A stretch of DNA of 64,000 bases from Neisseriaceae bacterium HSC-16F19 (GCF_024171525.1 NZ_JALJZY010000001.1:1-64000); one strand, 5' to 3'. Shown: positions 16,831 to 25,125, numbered from the stretch's first letter. The notes: generated by a model from the sequence alone, not told the origin. Translations and numbers: made by a program.

Positions 16831-17565
16831 ATGGCACAACCCGTTTCAGGCAGCCTGCTTTCCATCAGCGGTCTGCAAAAAAGCTTTAAAAAACGCCAGG
16901 TCGTCAAAGATGTGGGCTTGGAAGTCGCCAGCGGCGAAGTGGTGGGTCTGCTCGGCCCCAACGGCGCCGGCAAAACCACCAGTTTTTATATGGTGGTAGG
17001 TCTGATTGCCGCCGACGGCGGCAGCATCCGCCTGGACGGCGCAGAAATCCGCCACCTGCCCATACACCAGCGCGCCAAGCTGGGTTTGGGTTATCTGCCG
17101 CAGGAAGCCTCCATCTTCCGCAAAATGACGGTGGCGCAAAACATTCTCGCCATTCTGGAAATCAGCCGCCATCCCGAACCGCAGGCCGCGCTTTCCAAGC
17201 TCTTGGCCGACCTCAATATCGAGCACCTGCGCGACAGCCCCGCGCCGTCCCTCTCCGGCGGTGAGCGGCGGCGGGTGGAAATCGCCCGCGTCTTGGCCAT
17301 GCAGCCGCGTTTTATCCTGCTGGACGAACCTTTTGCCGGGGTGGATCCGATTGCGGTCATCGACATTCAAAACATCATCGCCTTTTTGAAAGAGCGCGGC
17401 ATCGGCGTACTGATTACCGACCACAATGTGCGCGAAACCCTGCGCATTTGCGACCGCGCCTACATCATCAACCAAGGCAGTGTGATGGCTTCCGGCCATC
17501 CCGACGCACTGGTGCAGAATGAAGACGTGCGCGCCGTGTATCTGGGCGAGAATTTCAATTACTGA
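16831..17565 (+). CDS. lptB: LPS export ABC transporter ATP-binding protein
   Basis: A 244-aa ABC ATPase that energises LPS extraction by LptFG. Walker A is GPNGAGKTTS near residue 40, the ABC signature LSGGERRRVEIARVLA, Walker B FILLDEPFAGVDP, and the switch histidine is in ITDHNVRETL. It lies 12 nt after lptA and ends the operon. The following 279-bp gap holds an AT-rich promoter region for rpoN. The N-terminus contains an uptake sequence in frame (VSGSLL). Confidence 0.95.
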   Translation: MAQPVSGSLLSISGLQKSFKKRQVVKDVGLEVASGEVVGLLGPNGAGKTTSFYMVVGLIAADGGSIRLDGAEIRHLPIHQRAKLGLGYLPQEASIFRKMTVAQNILAILEISRHPEPQAALSKLLADLNIEHLRDSPAPSLSGGERRRVEIARVLAMQPRFILLDEPFAGVDPIAVIDIQNIIAFLKERGIGVLITDHNVRETLRICDRAYIINQGSVMASGHPDALVQNEDVRAVYLGENFNY

Positions 17566-17644
17566 GGTCGGATATTCGCTATATTTAATTTATTTTTAAC
17601 AATTTATCTTAAAAACTACCATAAACATACGGTTTGTATTAAAC

Positions 17645-17666
17645 TTGGCATAAATCATGCTAGAAT
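17645..17666 (+). promoter_or_regulatory. overlapping -24/-12-like and extended -10 elements upstream of rpoN
   Basis: TTGGCATAAATCATGCTA has GG and GC doublets separated by exactly 10 bases, as required for a sigma-54 promoter, although the flanking matches are partial. The same stretch contains TGCTAGAAT, a TGn-extended -10 for sigma-70 (TAGAAT at 17661-17666). Either could serve rpoN. A GC-rich hairpin (17732-17749, GCTCCGCC/GGCGGAGC) lies in the ~175-nt leader. Confidence 0.45.
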
Positions 17667-17844
17667 CATTTAAAAAGCGTAAAACAGCCGAATAACCCAC
17701 CCCAAACCGTCATCCGCACACCGGGAAAACGGCTCCGCCGCGGCGGAGCTGCCGAACACGAGACACGCTTCGTATCGGGTGCACCATAATAAAAATATGC
17801 CGACAACACATTTACCCCCTCAGGCAGAAGGCTGACGGTGCGCC

Positions 17845-19197
17845 ATGAGCAAAGCCGCCCTCAGCCTCAAGCTGAAACAGACCCAGCAACTCAACCAGAA
17901 CCTGCAACAATCGTTGCGGGTTCTGCACATGTCTTCGCAGGCTTTGGAAGACGAAGTGGCCGACTGGCTGGCCGACAATCCCTTTCTGGAAAAAACCGAG
18001 CTGCCCGACGGCGGCGAACCGCTGTTGCCGCAGCAATACGTCAAACCGGCCGAACACGCCCATGTGGGCGGAGATGACGCCGCCGACATCTGGGCCACCG
18101 TGGCCTCAGATCCCGACCTCATTGCCCAATTGCACGCCCAGGTGTGCGAGCATCCGCTGGATGAAACCACCGCCGCCCACGTGCACATCCTCATCGACAG
18201 CCTGGATGATCAGGGCTATCTGGCCGACAGCCTGGCCGACATTGCCGAAAACATGCCTCTGGAGTGGATGCTGGACGAAGATGATCTGGCCGAGGCGCTC
18301 ACCGCCCTGCAACGCTTCGACCCGCCCGGCATCGGTGCGCGCGACCTGCGCGAGTCGCTGCTGCTGCAACTGGCGCGTCACGAACTCAACGACGTCACCC
18401 TATGCGCCGCCAAACTGGTGCGCAACCACCTGGGCCAGTGGCAGACGGCCTCGCAGCAAAAACAGCTGCAACGCCAGCTGCCCGGCGTGAGCAACGATGT
18501 GTTTCAGGCAGCCTTGCAACTCATCGGCAGCCTCAACCCCTTCCCCGCCTACGGCCTGACCTCCGCCCAGCCCACCGCCTATGTGCAGCCCGATGTGGCG
18601 ATTTACGAAACCAGCAAAGGCTGGCAGATTGAAACCGTTAAAACCTCCTGGCCGCAGCTGCAACTTAATAGCGAATATACCGAACTTCTGGCCGATGTCG
18701 AACTCACGCCCGAATTCAAAAGCAAGATGCAGGAAGCGCAGGCGCATTTGGACAGCCTCAAGCTGCGCCAAAGCACGGTGCTGCGTCTGACCGAATGGAT
18801 TTTGGCCAAGCAGGCCGACTTCTTCACCTTCGGCCCCATCGGCCTGGCACCGCTCACCCTCAAGGAAACCGCCCAGGCACTGGGTTTGGCGGAAAGCACC
18901 ATTTCCCGCGCCGTCAACCAAAAATATTTGGCTTGCCCGCGCGGGGTGTTTGCGCTACGCTACTTCTTCAGTCAGGCAGTGTCGCAAAACGAAAACAACG
19001 AAGGCGGCAGCAGCCAGACAGCGGTAAAAACCCTGCTGGAAACCCTGATCTCCCAGGAAGACCCGAAAAAGCCCTATTCCGACAACGCCCTCACCGAGCA
19101 ATTGGCCAAACAAGGCATCAATCTGGCCCGCCGTACCGTGGCCAAATACCGTGAGGAGCTGAGAATTCCGCCGGCGCACCAGCGCAAACAGCGGTAG
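17845..19197 (+). CDS. rpoN: RNA polymerase sigma-54 factor
   Basis: A 450-aa, apparently complete sigma-54. Region I is the Gln/Leu-rich N-terminus (LSLKLKQTQQLNQNLQQSLR) that responds to activators. The core-binding region follows, with a helix-turn-helix around ETAQALGLAESTISRAVN. The C-terminal RpoN box is ARRTVAKYREELRIPP near residue 428, which reads the -24 element. From literature memory, pathogenic Neisseria carry only a degenerate rpoN-like sequence, so an intact gene together with PilR is notable. It is followed by hpf, the common rpoN-hpf arrangement. Confidence 0.95.
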   Translation: MSKAALSLKLKQTQQLNQNLQQSLRVLHMSSQALEDEVADWLADNPFLEKTELPDGGEPLLPQQYVKPAEHAHVGGDDAADIWATVASDPDLIAQLHAQVCEHPLDETTAAHVHILIDSLDDQGYLADSLADIAENMPLEWMLDEDDLAEALTALQRFDPPGIGARDLRESLLLQLARHELNDVTLCAAKLVRNHLGQWQTASQQKQLQRQLPGVSNDVFQAALQLIGSLNPFPAYGLTSAQPTAYVQPDVAIYETSKGWQIETVKTSWPQLQLNSEYTELLADVELTPEFKSKMQEAQAHLDSLKLRQSTVLRLTEWILAKQADFFTFGPIGLAPLTLKETAQALGLAESTISRAVNQKYLACPRGVFALRYFFSQAVSQNENNEGGSSQTAVKTLLETLISQEDPKKPYSDNALTEQLAKQGINLARRTVAKYREELRIPPAHQRKQR

Positions 19198-19249
19198 GCG
19201 CACCGGCATACCGGCTGCCGCAGGCAGCATCCACCAAGGAGAGTCGACC

Positions 19250-19570
19250 ATGAACCTGAAATTCACCGGACTGAACATCGAAGTCACCGATGCTTTGAAA
19301 GACTATGTCACCACCAAGCTGGAGCGCATCACCCGCCATGTGGACAACGTCATCTCCATTGCCGTGACCCTGTCGGTTGAGAAACTGAACAAAAAAGCCG
19401 AGGTGGATCTGCATTTGTCCGGTAAAGACCTGCATGTGGAATCGGTGGATGCCGATATGTACGCCGCCATCGACGGCCTGATGGACAAACTGGATCGCGC
19501 GGTGCTGAAACACAAAGAGAAAAGCCAAGACCACCGCGCCACACCTTCCGGCCACATCAGCGCCGGTTAA
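19250..19570 (+). CDS. hpf: ribosome hibernation promoting factor (short HPF)
   Basis: A 106-aa protein of the HPF/YfiA family that binds the 30S decoding centre and promotes ribosome dimerisation in stationary phase. It begins MNLKFTGLNIEVTDALKDYV and has the typical beta-alpha-beta3-alpha pattern; the length fits the short form. GGAGAG lies 6 nt before the ATG. It is 52 nt after rpoN and is probably co-transcribed. A strong terminator follows. Confidence 0.92.
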   Translation: MNLKFTGLNIEVTDALKDYVTTKLERITRHVDNVISIAVTLSVEKLNKKAEVDLHLSGKDLHVESVDADMYAAIDGLMDKLDRAVLKHKEKSQDHRATPSGHISAG

Positions 19571-19590
19571 CTCTTATCCGCAATTTGTCA

Positions 19591-19620
19591 AAGCCCCGCG
19601 ATATGCGGGGCTCTTTTATT
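19591..19620 (+). terminator. intrinsic terminator of the rpoN-hpf operon
   Basis: Stem AGCCCCGC / GCGGGGCT with loop GATAT and a trailing CTTTTATT. Confidence 0.9.
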
Positions 19621-19644
19621 ATCCGATCATGGCGAAAACACTCT

Positions 19645-19695
19645 TTTACACTTCCGATATATTAATATATAATTACGAATCATTACTATTTATAT
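19645..19695 (+). promoter_or_regulatory. efe promoter with Fur-box-like sequence
   Basis: TTTACA (19645-19650), a 17-bp spacer and a perfect TATAAT (19668-19673) lie 32 bp before the efeU start. Overlapping the -10 and the likely start site is AATTACGAATCATTACTATTT, whose AATCATTA core matches the Fur consensus (GATAATGATAATCATTATC) in its right half. This suggests iron repression by Fur. Confidence 0.6.
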
Positions 19696-19704
19696 TTATA
19701 AACC

Positions 19705-20553
19705 ATGCTGATTGCCTTACTGATTATGCTGCGCGAAGGCATAGAAGCTGCGCTGATTGTGGGTATTGTGGCCGGTTTTTTGAAGCAGTCCGGCTATCAC
19801 CGCCTGATGCCCTATGTGTGGCTGGGCGTATTGCTGGCAGCGGCTGCCTGCTTGGCCTTGGGTTTGTTTATCCACCGAAAAACCGGAGAAATCCCGCAGC
19901 AACAGCAGGAACTGGTGGTGGGTTTGATTGGTCTGGTGGCGGTGGCCATGGTCAGCTATATGGTGTTGTGGATGCAAAAAGCAGCACGCATGATGAAGCA
20001 GGACTTGCAGCAATCGGTAGCCAGCGCACTGCACCGCGGCCGCGGTCACGGCTGGGCCTTGGTGGGCATGGCTTTTCTGGCGGTGGCACGCGAAGGCTTG
20101 GAGAGTGTGTTTTTCCTGCTGGCGGTGTTTCAGCAAAGCCCTACAGCCGGCATGAAATGGGGCGCGGTTTTGGGCTTGGCCGCATCCGTACTTATCGGCT
20201 GGCTGATTTATATTGGCGCCGTGCGCATCAATCTGGCGCGTTTCTTCCGCTATACCGGCGTATTTCTGATTTTTGTGGCCGCAGGCTTGGCGGCCGGTTC
20301 TTTCCGCGCCCTGCACGAGGCCGGGATATGGAATCTGTGGCAGGTGCATCCGCTGGACTGGTCTTCGCACATGCCCGCCGATTTCTCCGCCGTGTTGCAC
20401 GAAGACAGCCCCTTGGGTGTGCTTTTGGGCGGCTTTTTCGGCTACACCGACCATCCGGTGCTCAGTGATTTCATCATCTATTTTGCCTATCTGATTCCGG
20501 TATTGTTTTTGTTCTGGCGCGGCAGCCGTCCGGCGCCTGCGTCTTCCGTTTAA
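19705..20553 (+). CDS. efeU: ferrous iron permease EfeU (FTR1 family)
   Basis: A 282-aa inner-membrane permease with seven predicted TM helices. The two FTR1 iron-binding motifs are visible as LREGIEAAL near residue 9 and AREGLESVFF near residue 128. It imports iron, with EfeO and EfeB as periplasmic partners encoded downstream. The start gives MLIALLIMLREG, as in relatives, although no clear ribosome binding site precedes it. The promoter carries a Fur-box-like sequence. Confidence 0.93.
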   Translation: MLIALLIMLREGIEAALIVGIVAGFLKQSGYHRLMPYVWLGVLLAAAACLALGLFIHRKTGEIPQQQQELVVGLIGLVAVAMVSYMVLWMQKAARMMKQDLQQSVASALHRGRGHGWALVGMAFLAVAREGLESVFFLLAVFQQSPTAGMKWGAVLGLAASVLIGWLIYIGAVRINLARFFRYTGVFLIFVAAGLAAGSFRALHEAGIWNLWQVHPLDWSSHMPADFSAVLHEDSPLGVLLGGFFGYTDHPVLSDFIIYFAYLIPVLFLFWRGSRPAPASSV

Positions 20554-20574
20554 CTTTTGTATTCGAGGTATGTC

Positions 20575-21747
20575 ATGCAAACACGTTCCCTGCTCGCCCT
20601 TGCCCTGACGGGTGCTTTCGGCCTCAGTGCCTGCCAACCGCCTGCCGCCGATACACCGGCCCAAGGCAGCGCACCCGCTTCTGCTGCCGCCGTGGCCAAT
20701 GAAGACGGCAGCTTTAATATTGCCGTTAACGATTCCGCCTGCGAACCCATGGAACTGACCGTGCCCAGCGGCGAGGTGGTGTTCCACATCAAAAACAACA
20801 GCGGCCGCAAACTGGAATGGGAAATCCTCAAAGGCGTGATGGTGGTGGACGAGCGTGAAAACATCGCTCCCGGCCTCACCGACAAGATGACCGTAACCCT
20901 GCTGCCGGGCGAATACGCCATGACCTGCGGCCTGCTCACCAATCCGCGCGGCAAGCTGGTGGTGACCGACAGCGGCTTTAAAGTCACCGAAGACGTCGCC
21001 AATCTGGAAAAACTGGCCCAACCGCTGGCCGACTATAAGACCTATGTGCAGGGCGAAGCCAAGGAATTGGTGGTGAAAACAGATGCCTTTGTGGCCGCCG
21101 TGAAAGCGGGCGACATAGAAAAAGCCAAATCGCTGTTTGCCGACACCCGCATCCATTACGAGCGCATCGAGCCGATTGCGGAACTGTTTAACGAGCTGGA
21201 CCCGGCCATAGATGCGCGTGAAGACGACTTTAAAGACGGCCCCACCGATGCCGCCTTTACCGGCTTCCACCGCATCGAATACGCGCTGTGGATTGAAAAG
21301 AATACCGACGGTGTGCAAGCGATTGCCGACAAACTGGCCGAAGACGTGCGCAAGCTGCAAGCGGAAATCGATGCCCTCTCCTTCCCGCCGAACAAAGTGG
21401 TGGGCGGTGCGGCGGTACTGATTGAGGAAGTGGCTGCCAGCAAAATCAGCGGTGAAGAAGACCGTTACAGCCACACCGATTTGAGCGATTTCAACGCCAA
21501 TATGGAAGGCGCACAGAAGATTGTGGATTTGTTCCGCCCGCATATTGCCGAGCGCAATCAGGCGCTGCTGGACAAAGTGGATGCCAATTTCAAAGCGGTG
21601 AACGAAGTCTTGGGCAAATACAAAACCGATAACGGTTTTGAGACCTACGACAAACTGAGCGAAGCCGACCGCAAAGCCCTGCAAGCGCCCATCAATGCCT
21701 TGGCGGAAGATTTGGCGCAATTGCGCGGTACTTTGGGTTTGAATTAA
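20575..21747 (+). CDS. efeO: iron uptake protein EfeO with cupredoxin and M75 domains
   Basis: A 390-aa periplasmic or lipid-anchored component of EfeUOB. The signal peptide ends in a lipobox, LSAC (Cys near residue 19), so it is probably a lipoprotein. An Ala/Pro-rich linker leads to a cupredoxin domain (about 45-140) and then the imelysin/M75 domain, which has the HxxE-type metal site in TGFHRIEYALW. It follows efeU by 21 nt. The next 360 bp separate it from efeB and hold hairpin repeats. Confidence 0.9.
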   Translation: MQTRSLLALALTGAFGLSACQPPAADTPAQGSAPASAAAVANEDGSFNIAVNDSACEPMELTVPSGEVVFHIKNNSGRKLEWEILKGVMVVDERENIAPGLTDKMTVTLLPGEYAMTCGLLTNPRGKLVVTDSGFKVTEDVANLEKLAQPLADYKTYVQGEAKELVVKTDAFVAAVKAGDIEKAKSLFADTRIHYERIEPIAELFNELDPAIDAREDDFKDGPTDAAFTGFHRIEYALWIEKNTDGVQAIADKLAEDVRKLQAEIDALSFPPNKVVGGAAVLIEEVAASKISGEEDRYSHTDLSDFNANMEGAQKIVDLFRPHIAERNQALLDKVDANFKAVNEVLGKYKTDNGFETYDKLSEADRKALQAPINALAEDLAQLRGTLGLN

Positions 21748-22111
21748 GACCTCATGGCTTTCAGGCAGCCTTGTAGGGGCGGGTTTTACACCCGCCCGCG
21801 AGGCTGGAATGGGCAGGATGGGCGGATGTAAAATCCGCCCCTACACCAATGCCTGACTGACACGCTGCAAACACCGTAAGCGTAATTATCATAGGTCGGC
21901 TCTCCGAGCCGACCTATGGTCATTGCCATACACAAAGGTTGCCAACGCCTCATCCGCAAGATCCTGCGACTGCGCGCAGGATGACTGTGGCCTGTCATTT
22001 TGCGCGTAGCGACAGCGAAGTCGCAGAATCTGCCGCATATTTCAGGCAGCCTCAATCGGTATTTCCCAAGGCTGCCTGAAAGTGATTTTGCATATATTCA
22101 AAACAAACACC
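21748..22111. repeat. intergenic hairpin repeats between efeO and efeB
   Basis: Three structures occupy this gene-free stretch. 21772-21845 is a long imperfect inverted repeat beginning TGTAGGGGCGGGTTTTACA and ending TGTAAAATCCGCCCCTACA. 21891-21917 is a 12-bp perfect stem (ATAGGTCGGCTC / GAGCCGACCTAT). 21957-22035 holds two AGATCCTGCG/AGAATCTGCC-type hairpins also found near 34752 and 39293. An uptake sequence pair precedes efeB. Any of these may terminate the efeUO transcript; no clear promoter for efeB was recognised. Confidence 0.65.
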
Positions 22112-23392
22112 ATGAACACAAACAAGCACTCCCCTTCCAAACGCCGCCTGCTCAAAGGCATGGCGCTTACCGGCTTGGGCACGCTGGCTGCCGGACTGAC
22201 GGCCTGCAAACCGCAAGCACCCATCGCTGCCGACAGCAGCGCGCCCGCTGCTGCCGACCACGTCCACAGTAATTTAAGCTATCCCTGCTACGGCCCTCAT
22301 CAGGCCGGTATCACCACCGCCCACCAGCCTTTCGGCATTATGGCCGCCTTTGACGTGCTGGCCCAAGACATTGGCGCTCTGGAGCGCCTGTTGCGCATCA
22401 TCACCGCACGCATCGAGTTTTTAACCCAAGGCGGCGAATTGCAGGACGGCGATGCCAAATTGCCGCCTGCGGGCAGCGGCATACTCGGCAAAATCGTCAA
22501 ACCCGACGGCCTTACCATCACCCTCAGCGTTGGTGCAAGCCTGTTTGATGCCCGCTTCGGCTTGGCGGCACACAAGCCGCGCCATTTGCAGGAAATGCGT
22601 GATTTTCCCAACGACAAACTGCAAGCAGCCTGGTGCGACGGCGATATCAGCCTGCAAATCTGCGCCTTAAGCCCGGAAACCTGTCAAAACGCCCTGCGCG
22701 ACCTGATTAAGCACACCACACAGCTGGCTCTGATTCGCTGGAGCATAGACGGTTTTCTGCCCAAAACCGACCCCGGTACCGCTGCCCGCAATCTGTTCGG
22801 TTTTCGCGACGGCTCCGCCAATCCGGATGTCAGCGACCCGCAAGAAGCCGATGCCGTGTTGTGGACCGGTGTGGCGTCCAACAGCTTGGACGAACCCGCC
22901 TGGGCCAAAAACGGCAGCTATCAGGCCGTGCGTTTAATCCGCCATTTTGTCGAATTTTGGGACCGCACACCCTTGCAGGAGCAGGAAGCCATTTTCGGGC
23001 GCGAAAAATACAGCGGTGCTCCCCTGGGGCACAAAAACGAGCACGATGTGCCCGATTACAGCGCCGACCCGGAAGGCAAAACCATACCCCACGACAGCCA
23101 TATGCGGCTGGCCAATCCGCGCGATGCCGAATTTATGCGCCGCCACCGTCTGTTCCGCCGCCCCTTCAATTATTCGCGCGGTCTCTCCAAAGCCGGACAG
23201 CTGGATGTGGGCCTGGTGTTTATCTGTTATCAGGCCAATCTGGCCGACGGGTTTATCTTTGTGCAAAAACTGCTGGATTTCGAACCTTTGGAAGAATACA
23301 TCAGCCCCTTTGGCGGCGGCTTTTTCTTCACCCTGCCCGGGGTGGAACAAGGCGGCTTTTTGGGACAGTCTTTAGTGGCTTTGGTTAAATAA
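22112..23392 (+). CDS. efeB: Tat-exported haem peroxidase EfeB (DyP type)
   Basis: A 426-aa dye-decolourising-type peroxidase. The N-terminus has a twin-arginine signal (SKRRLLKGMALTGLG) ending in a Cys (LTAC), so it may also be lipidated. The DyP signature is FGFRDGSANP near residue 228, with the catalytic Asp, and a downstream His-rich region (NPRDAEFMRRHRLFRRPFNY) contains the proximal haem ligand. It completes the EfeUOB system, oxidising ferrous iron or acting on haem in the periplasm. It is separated from efeO by repeats but lies in the same direction. Confidence 0.93.
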   Translation: MNTNKHSPSKRRLLKGMALTGLGTLAAGLTACKPQAPIAADSSAPAAADHVHSNLSYPCYGPHQAGITTAHQPFGIMAAFDVLAQDIGALERLLRIITARIEFLTQGGELQDGDAKLPPAGSGILGKIVKPDGLTITLSVGASLFDARFGLAAHKPRHLQEMRDFPNDKLQAAWCDGDISLQICALSPETCQNALRDLIKHTTQLALIRWSIDGFLPKTDPGTAARNLFGFRDGSANPDVSDPQEADAVLWTGVASNSLDEPAWAKNGSYQAVRLIRHFVEFWDRTPLQEQEAIFGREKYSGAPLGHKNEHDVPDYSADPEGKTIPHDSHMRLANPRDAEFMRRHRLFRRPFNYSRGLSKAGQLDVGLVFICYQANLADGFIFVQKLLDFEPLEEYISPFGGGFFFTLPGVEQGGFLGQSLVALVK

Positions 23393-23403
23393 GACCTGCA
23401 TGC

Positions 23404-23571
23404 TGAGACCTTTGCAAAACCTCCAGACGTGGGTGCAGTTCAAGGCGTAGCAGCGCAGCGAGCGCAGACATATCATATAGATAGGCAAGCGAGCGAGCAG
23501 TGCCTGCCCCTACGGGCATAAACTTCCAACGCTTCAAATGCGCCGCAGGTAGGGGTTTTGCAAAGGTCTCA
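23404..23571. mobile_element. MITE-like element, family A copy 2
   Basis: 168 bp with near-perfect terminal inverted repeats TGAGACCTTTGCAAAACC and GGTTTTGCAAAGGTCTCA. No coding capacity. It lacks the 24-bp cassette seen in copies at 24940 and 61258: its interior reads GAGCGCAGACATATC without interruption. Confidence 0.85.
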
Positions 23572-23630
23572 TGCTGCCTGAAGCGCTCATATCCCGGCAA
23601 ACAGACATTACCTATCGCAACCGCCAATGC

Positions 23631-23666
23631 AAAAACCGCCACTGTAGCGCTACAGTGGCGGTTTTT
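23631..23666. terminator. bidirectional intrinsic terminator
   Basis: A perfect palindrome: AAAAACCGCCACTGTAGC pairs with GCTACAGTGGCGGTTTTT. It separates efeB from the convergent small secreted gene. Confidence 0.9.
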
Positions 23667-23695
23667 GTTTGTCCCGAACACAGGCCGAAATGCGT

Positions 23696-23974
23696 CTAGT
23701 GCGGCTCATGTACCACGGCCGCTGCCAGTGTCTGACTGTTCATGGCACCATAGGCTACCACCCAGTTCTGATCTGCCTCCGACCGGTCGCAGGCATCGGC
23801 CAGAATTCTTTGCCGGCTGTCCATTTCGTGCCAGCTGATATAAGCCATATCTGCACACTGCCATTCTTGTGTGGCCGCCTGCACCCTATCGTGTTCCGGA
23901 TTTCCCTGGGTCAAGAAAGCCGCGGCAGCTGCCGCCAAAATACAACCTGAAACAAGATGACGCAGAATATGCAT
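23696..23974 (-). CDS. small exported protein of unknown function
   Basis: A 92-aa protein I do not recognise. Residues 1-23 (MHILRHLVSGCILAAAAAAF) look like a signal peptide or a lipoprotein signal with Cys11. The mature part is acidic, with WQCADMAYISWHEMDSRQR and two Cys that could pair. The ATG at 23974 is chosen because AAGGAG lies 6 nt upstream. It is transcribed divergently from the S24-type repressor gene, and both promoters carry ATCTAA motifs, so it is a candidate target of that repressor. Confidence 0.7.
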   Translation of the reverse strand: MHILRHLVSGCILAAAAAAFLTQGNPEHDRVQAATQEWQCADMAYISWHEMDSRQRILADACDRSEADQNWVVAYGAMNSQTLAAAVVHEPH

Positions 23975-23987
23975 TCCCAACTCCTTA

Positions 23988-24041
23988 TTAGATTTATCTA
24001 AGATTTAAAGCGATATTACTTATATAAATCTAACAAATCAA
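23988..24041 (-). promoter_or_regulatory. promoter of the small exported protein with palindromic operator candidate
   Basis: On the minus strand TTGATT (24041-24036), a 17-bp spacer and TAATAT (24018-24013) form a good sigma-70 promoter. Downstream lies TTAGATTTATCTAA (23988-24001), a 14-bp palindrome overlapping the early transcript. Related half sites are at about 24024-24032 (ATAAATCTAA) and 24099-24106 (TAATCTAAG). Confidence 0.6.
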
Positions 24042-24096
24042 GTTTTACTTAATTATTTTTCTTTTTTTGTTGTACAAAACTGAATTTGTATTACAA

Positions 24097-24107
24097 TATA
24101 ATCTAAG
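24097..24107 (+). promoter_or_regulatory. -10 region of the S24 repressor gene with ATCTAA half site
   Basis: A perfect TATAAT (24097-24102) overlaps ATCTAAG. No convincing -35 was found at 16-18 bp, so the promoter may be weak or regulated. The half site matches the palindrome at 23988, consistent with autoregulation. Confidence 0.45.
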
Positions 24108-24188
24108 TATAAAAGCAGATATTGCACTTAAGAATAAGATAATGCTCTGTCAGGCAGCAGATATATCCTGCAGGCTGCCTGAAACAAT

Positions 24189-24878
24189 ATGGAAAACGCT
24201 ATGGATACCTTTAAAGACCGCTTGGCCTTTTTATGGCCCAACGAAAAACAGGCCAAGATCGCTGCCGATATCGACATGACCTTGGCAGGTTTCAGCCGCA
24301 TCTGGCATGAGGGAGGCCTGCCCAAGGCCGAAACCTTAAAAAAAATCAAACAACTCAAAGGCTGCAACTTGGATTGGCTGCTAACCGGCGAAGGCAGCCC
24401 TTTTCCGGATGACGGGCGTGCTGCCCCCAAGCTGTACAACACCTTGGGCAAACCGGTGGACGCGGACGAGTTTGTTTTTGTGCCGCGCTACGATATAGAG
24501 GCTGCTGCAGGGCACGGCCGTCTGGCCGGTGATGAAGAGCCGGTGTATGCCGTTCCTTTCCGCCATGACTGGGTGGCCGCTTTCGGCAAGCCGGGGAATT
24601 TGGCAGTGATTGCAGTCAGAGGCGACTCTATGGAGGGTGTACTCAACGACGGTGACACCATTCTGATCACCCTCACCGACCACATCCGTCGCGACGGTCT
24701 GTATGTTTTGCGTATCAACGACAGCCTGCTGGTCAAACGTCTGCAGCTGATGCCCGGCGGTCTGATCAATGTGATTTCCGCCAACGAAGCTTATGCCAGC
24801 TTTGAAATCAATCCGGCCACCATGCAGGACGAAGTGGCGGTTATCGGCAAGGTGGTGTGGTTCGGTCGTCATGTTTGA
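24189..24878 (+). CDS. S24-family LexA/CI-like transcriptional repressor
   Basis: A 229-aa protein with an N-terminal DNA-binding domain (about 5-70, RLAFLWPNEKQAKIAADIDM then FSRIWHEG) and a C-terminal S24 peptidase domain. The catalytic serine is in VRGDSMEGVLNDGD near residue 145 and the general-base lysine in DSLLVKRLQ. The segment YDIEAAAGHG before the protease domain resembles the cleavage region of CI/LexA-type repressors. No other prophage genes are near. It is either an isolated phage-derived regulator or a chromosomal SOS-type switch; a second ATG (24201) is also possible. Confidence 0.8.
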   Translation: MENAMDTFKDRLAFLWPNEKQAKIAADIDMTLAGFSRIWHEGGLPKAETLKKIKQLKGCNLDWLLTGEGSPFPDDGRAAPKLYNTLGKPVDADEFVFVPRYDIEAAAGHGRLAGDEEPVYAVPFRHDWVAAFGKPGNLAVIAVRGDSMEGVLNDGDTILITLTDHIRRDGLYVLRINDSLLVKRLQLMPGGLINVISANEAYASFEINPATMQDEVAVIGKVVWFGRHV

Positions 24879-24939
24879 AATCCGAACGGCTGTACCTGCC
24901 GCCCGTGAATAGCCGGCTTCGGGCTGCCTGAAAACACAA

Positions 24940-25125
24940 TGAGACCTCTGCAAAACCTCCAGATATGGATGCAGTTTAAGGCGTAGCAGCGCAGCTGGCG
25001 TGACCGTAGGGAATCCCCGTGGGACAGACATCCTGATGACAGGGCAAGCGAGCGGGCAGTACCCCTGCGGGCATAAACTTCCAACACAGAAATGTGCCGC
25101 AGATGGGTGGGGGGCAAAGGTCTCA
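24940..25125. mobile_element. MITE-like element, family A copy 3 (with 24-bp cassette)
   Basis: 186 bp with ends TGAGACCTCTGCAAAACC and GGCAAAGGTCTCA. Relative to copy 2 it contains an extra 24-bp block at 25001-25024 (TGACCGTAGG GAATCCCCGT GGGA, written in parts) between GGCG and CAGACA. No coding capacity. Confidence 0.8.

Noticed and set aside
23404..25125. Prophage remnant around the S24 repressor
   Set aside because: No integrase, structural, lysis or replication genes and no attachment-site duplication are visible; only the repressor and one small exported protein lie between the MITEs.
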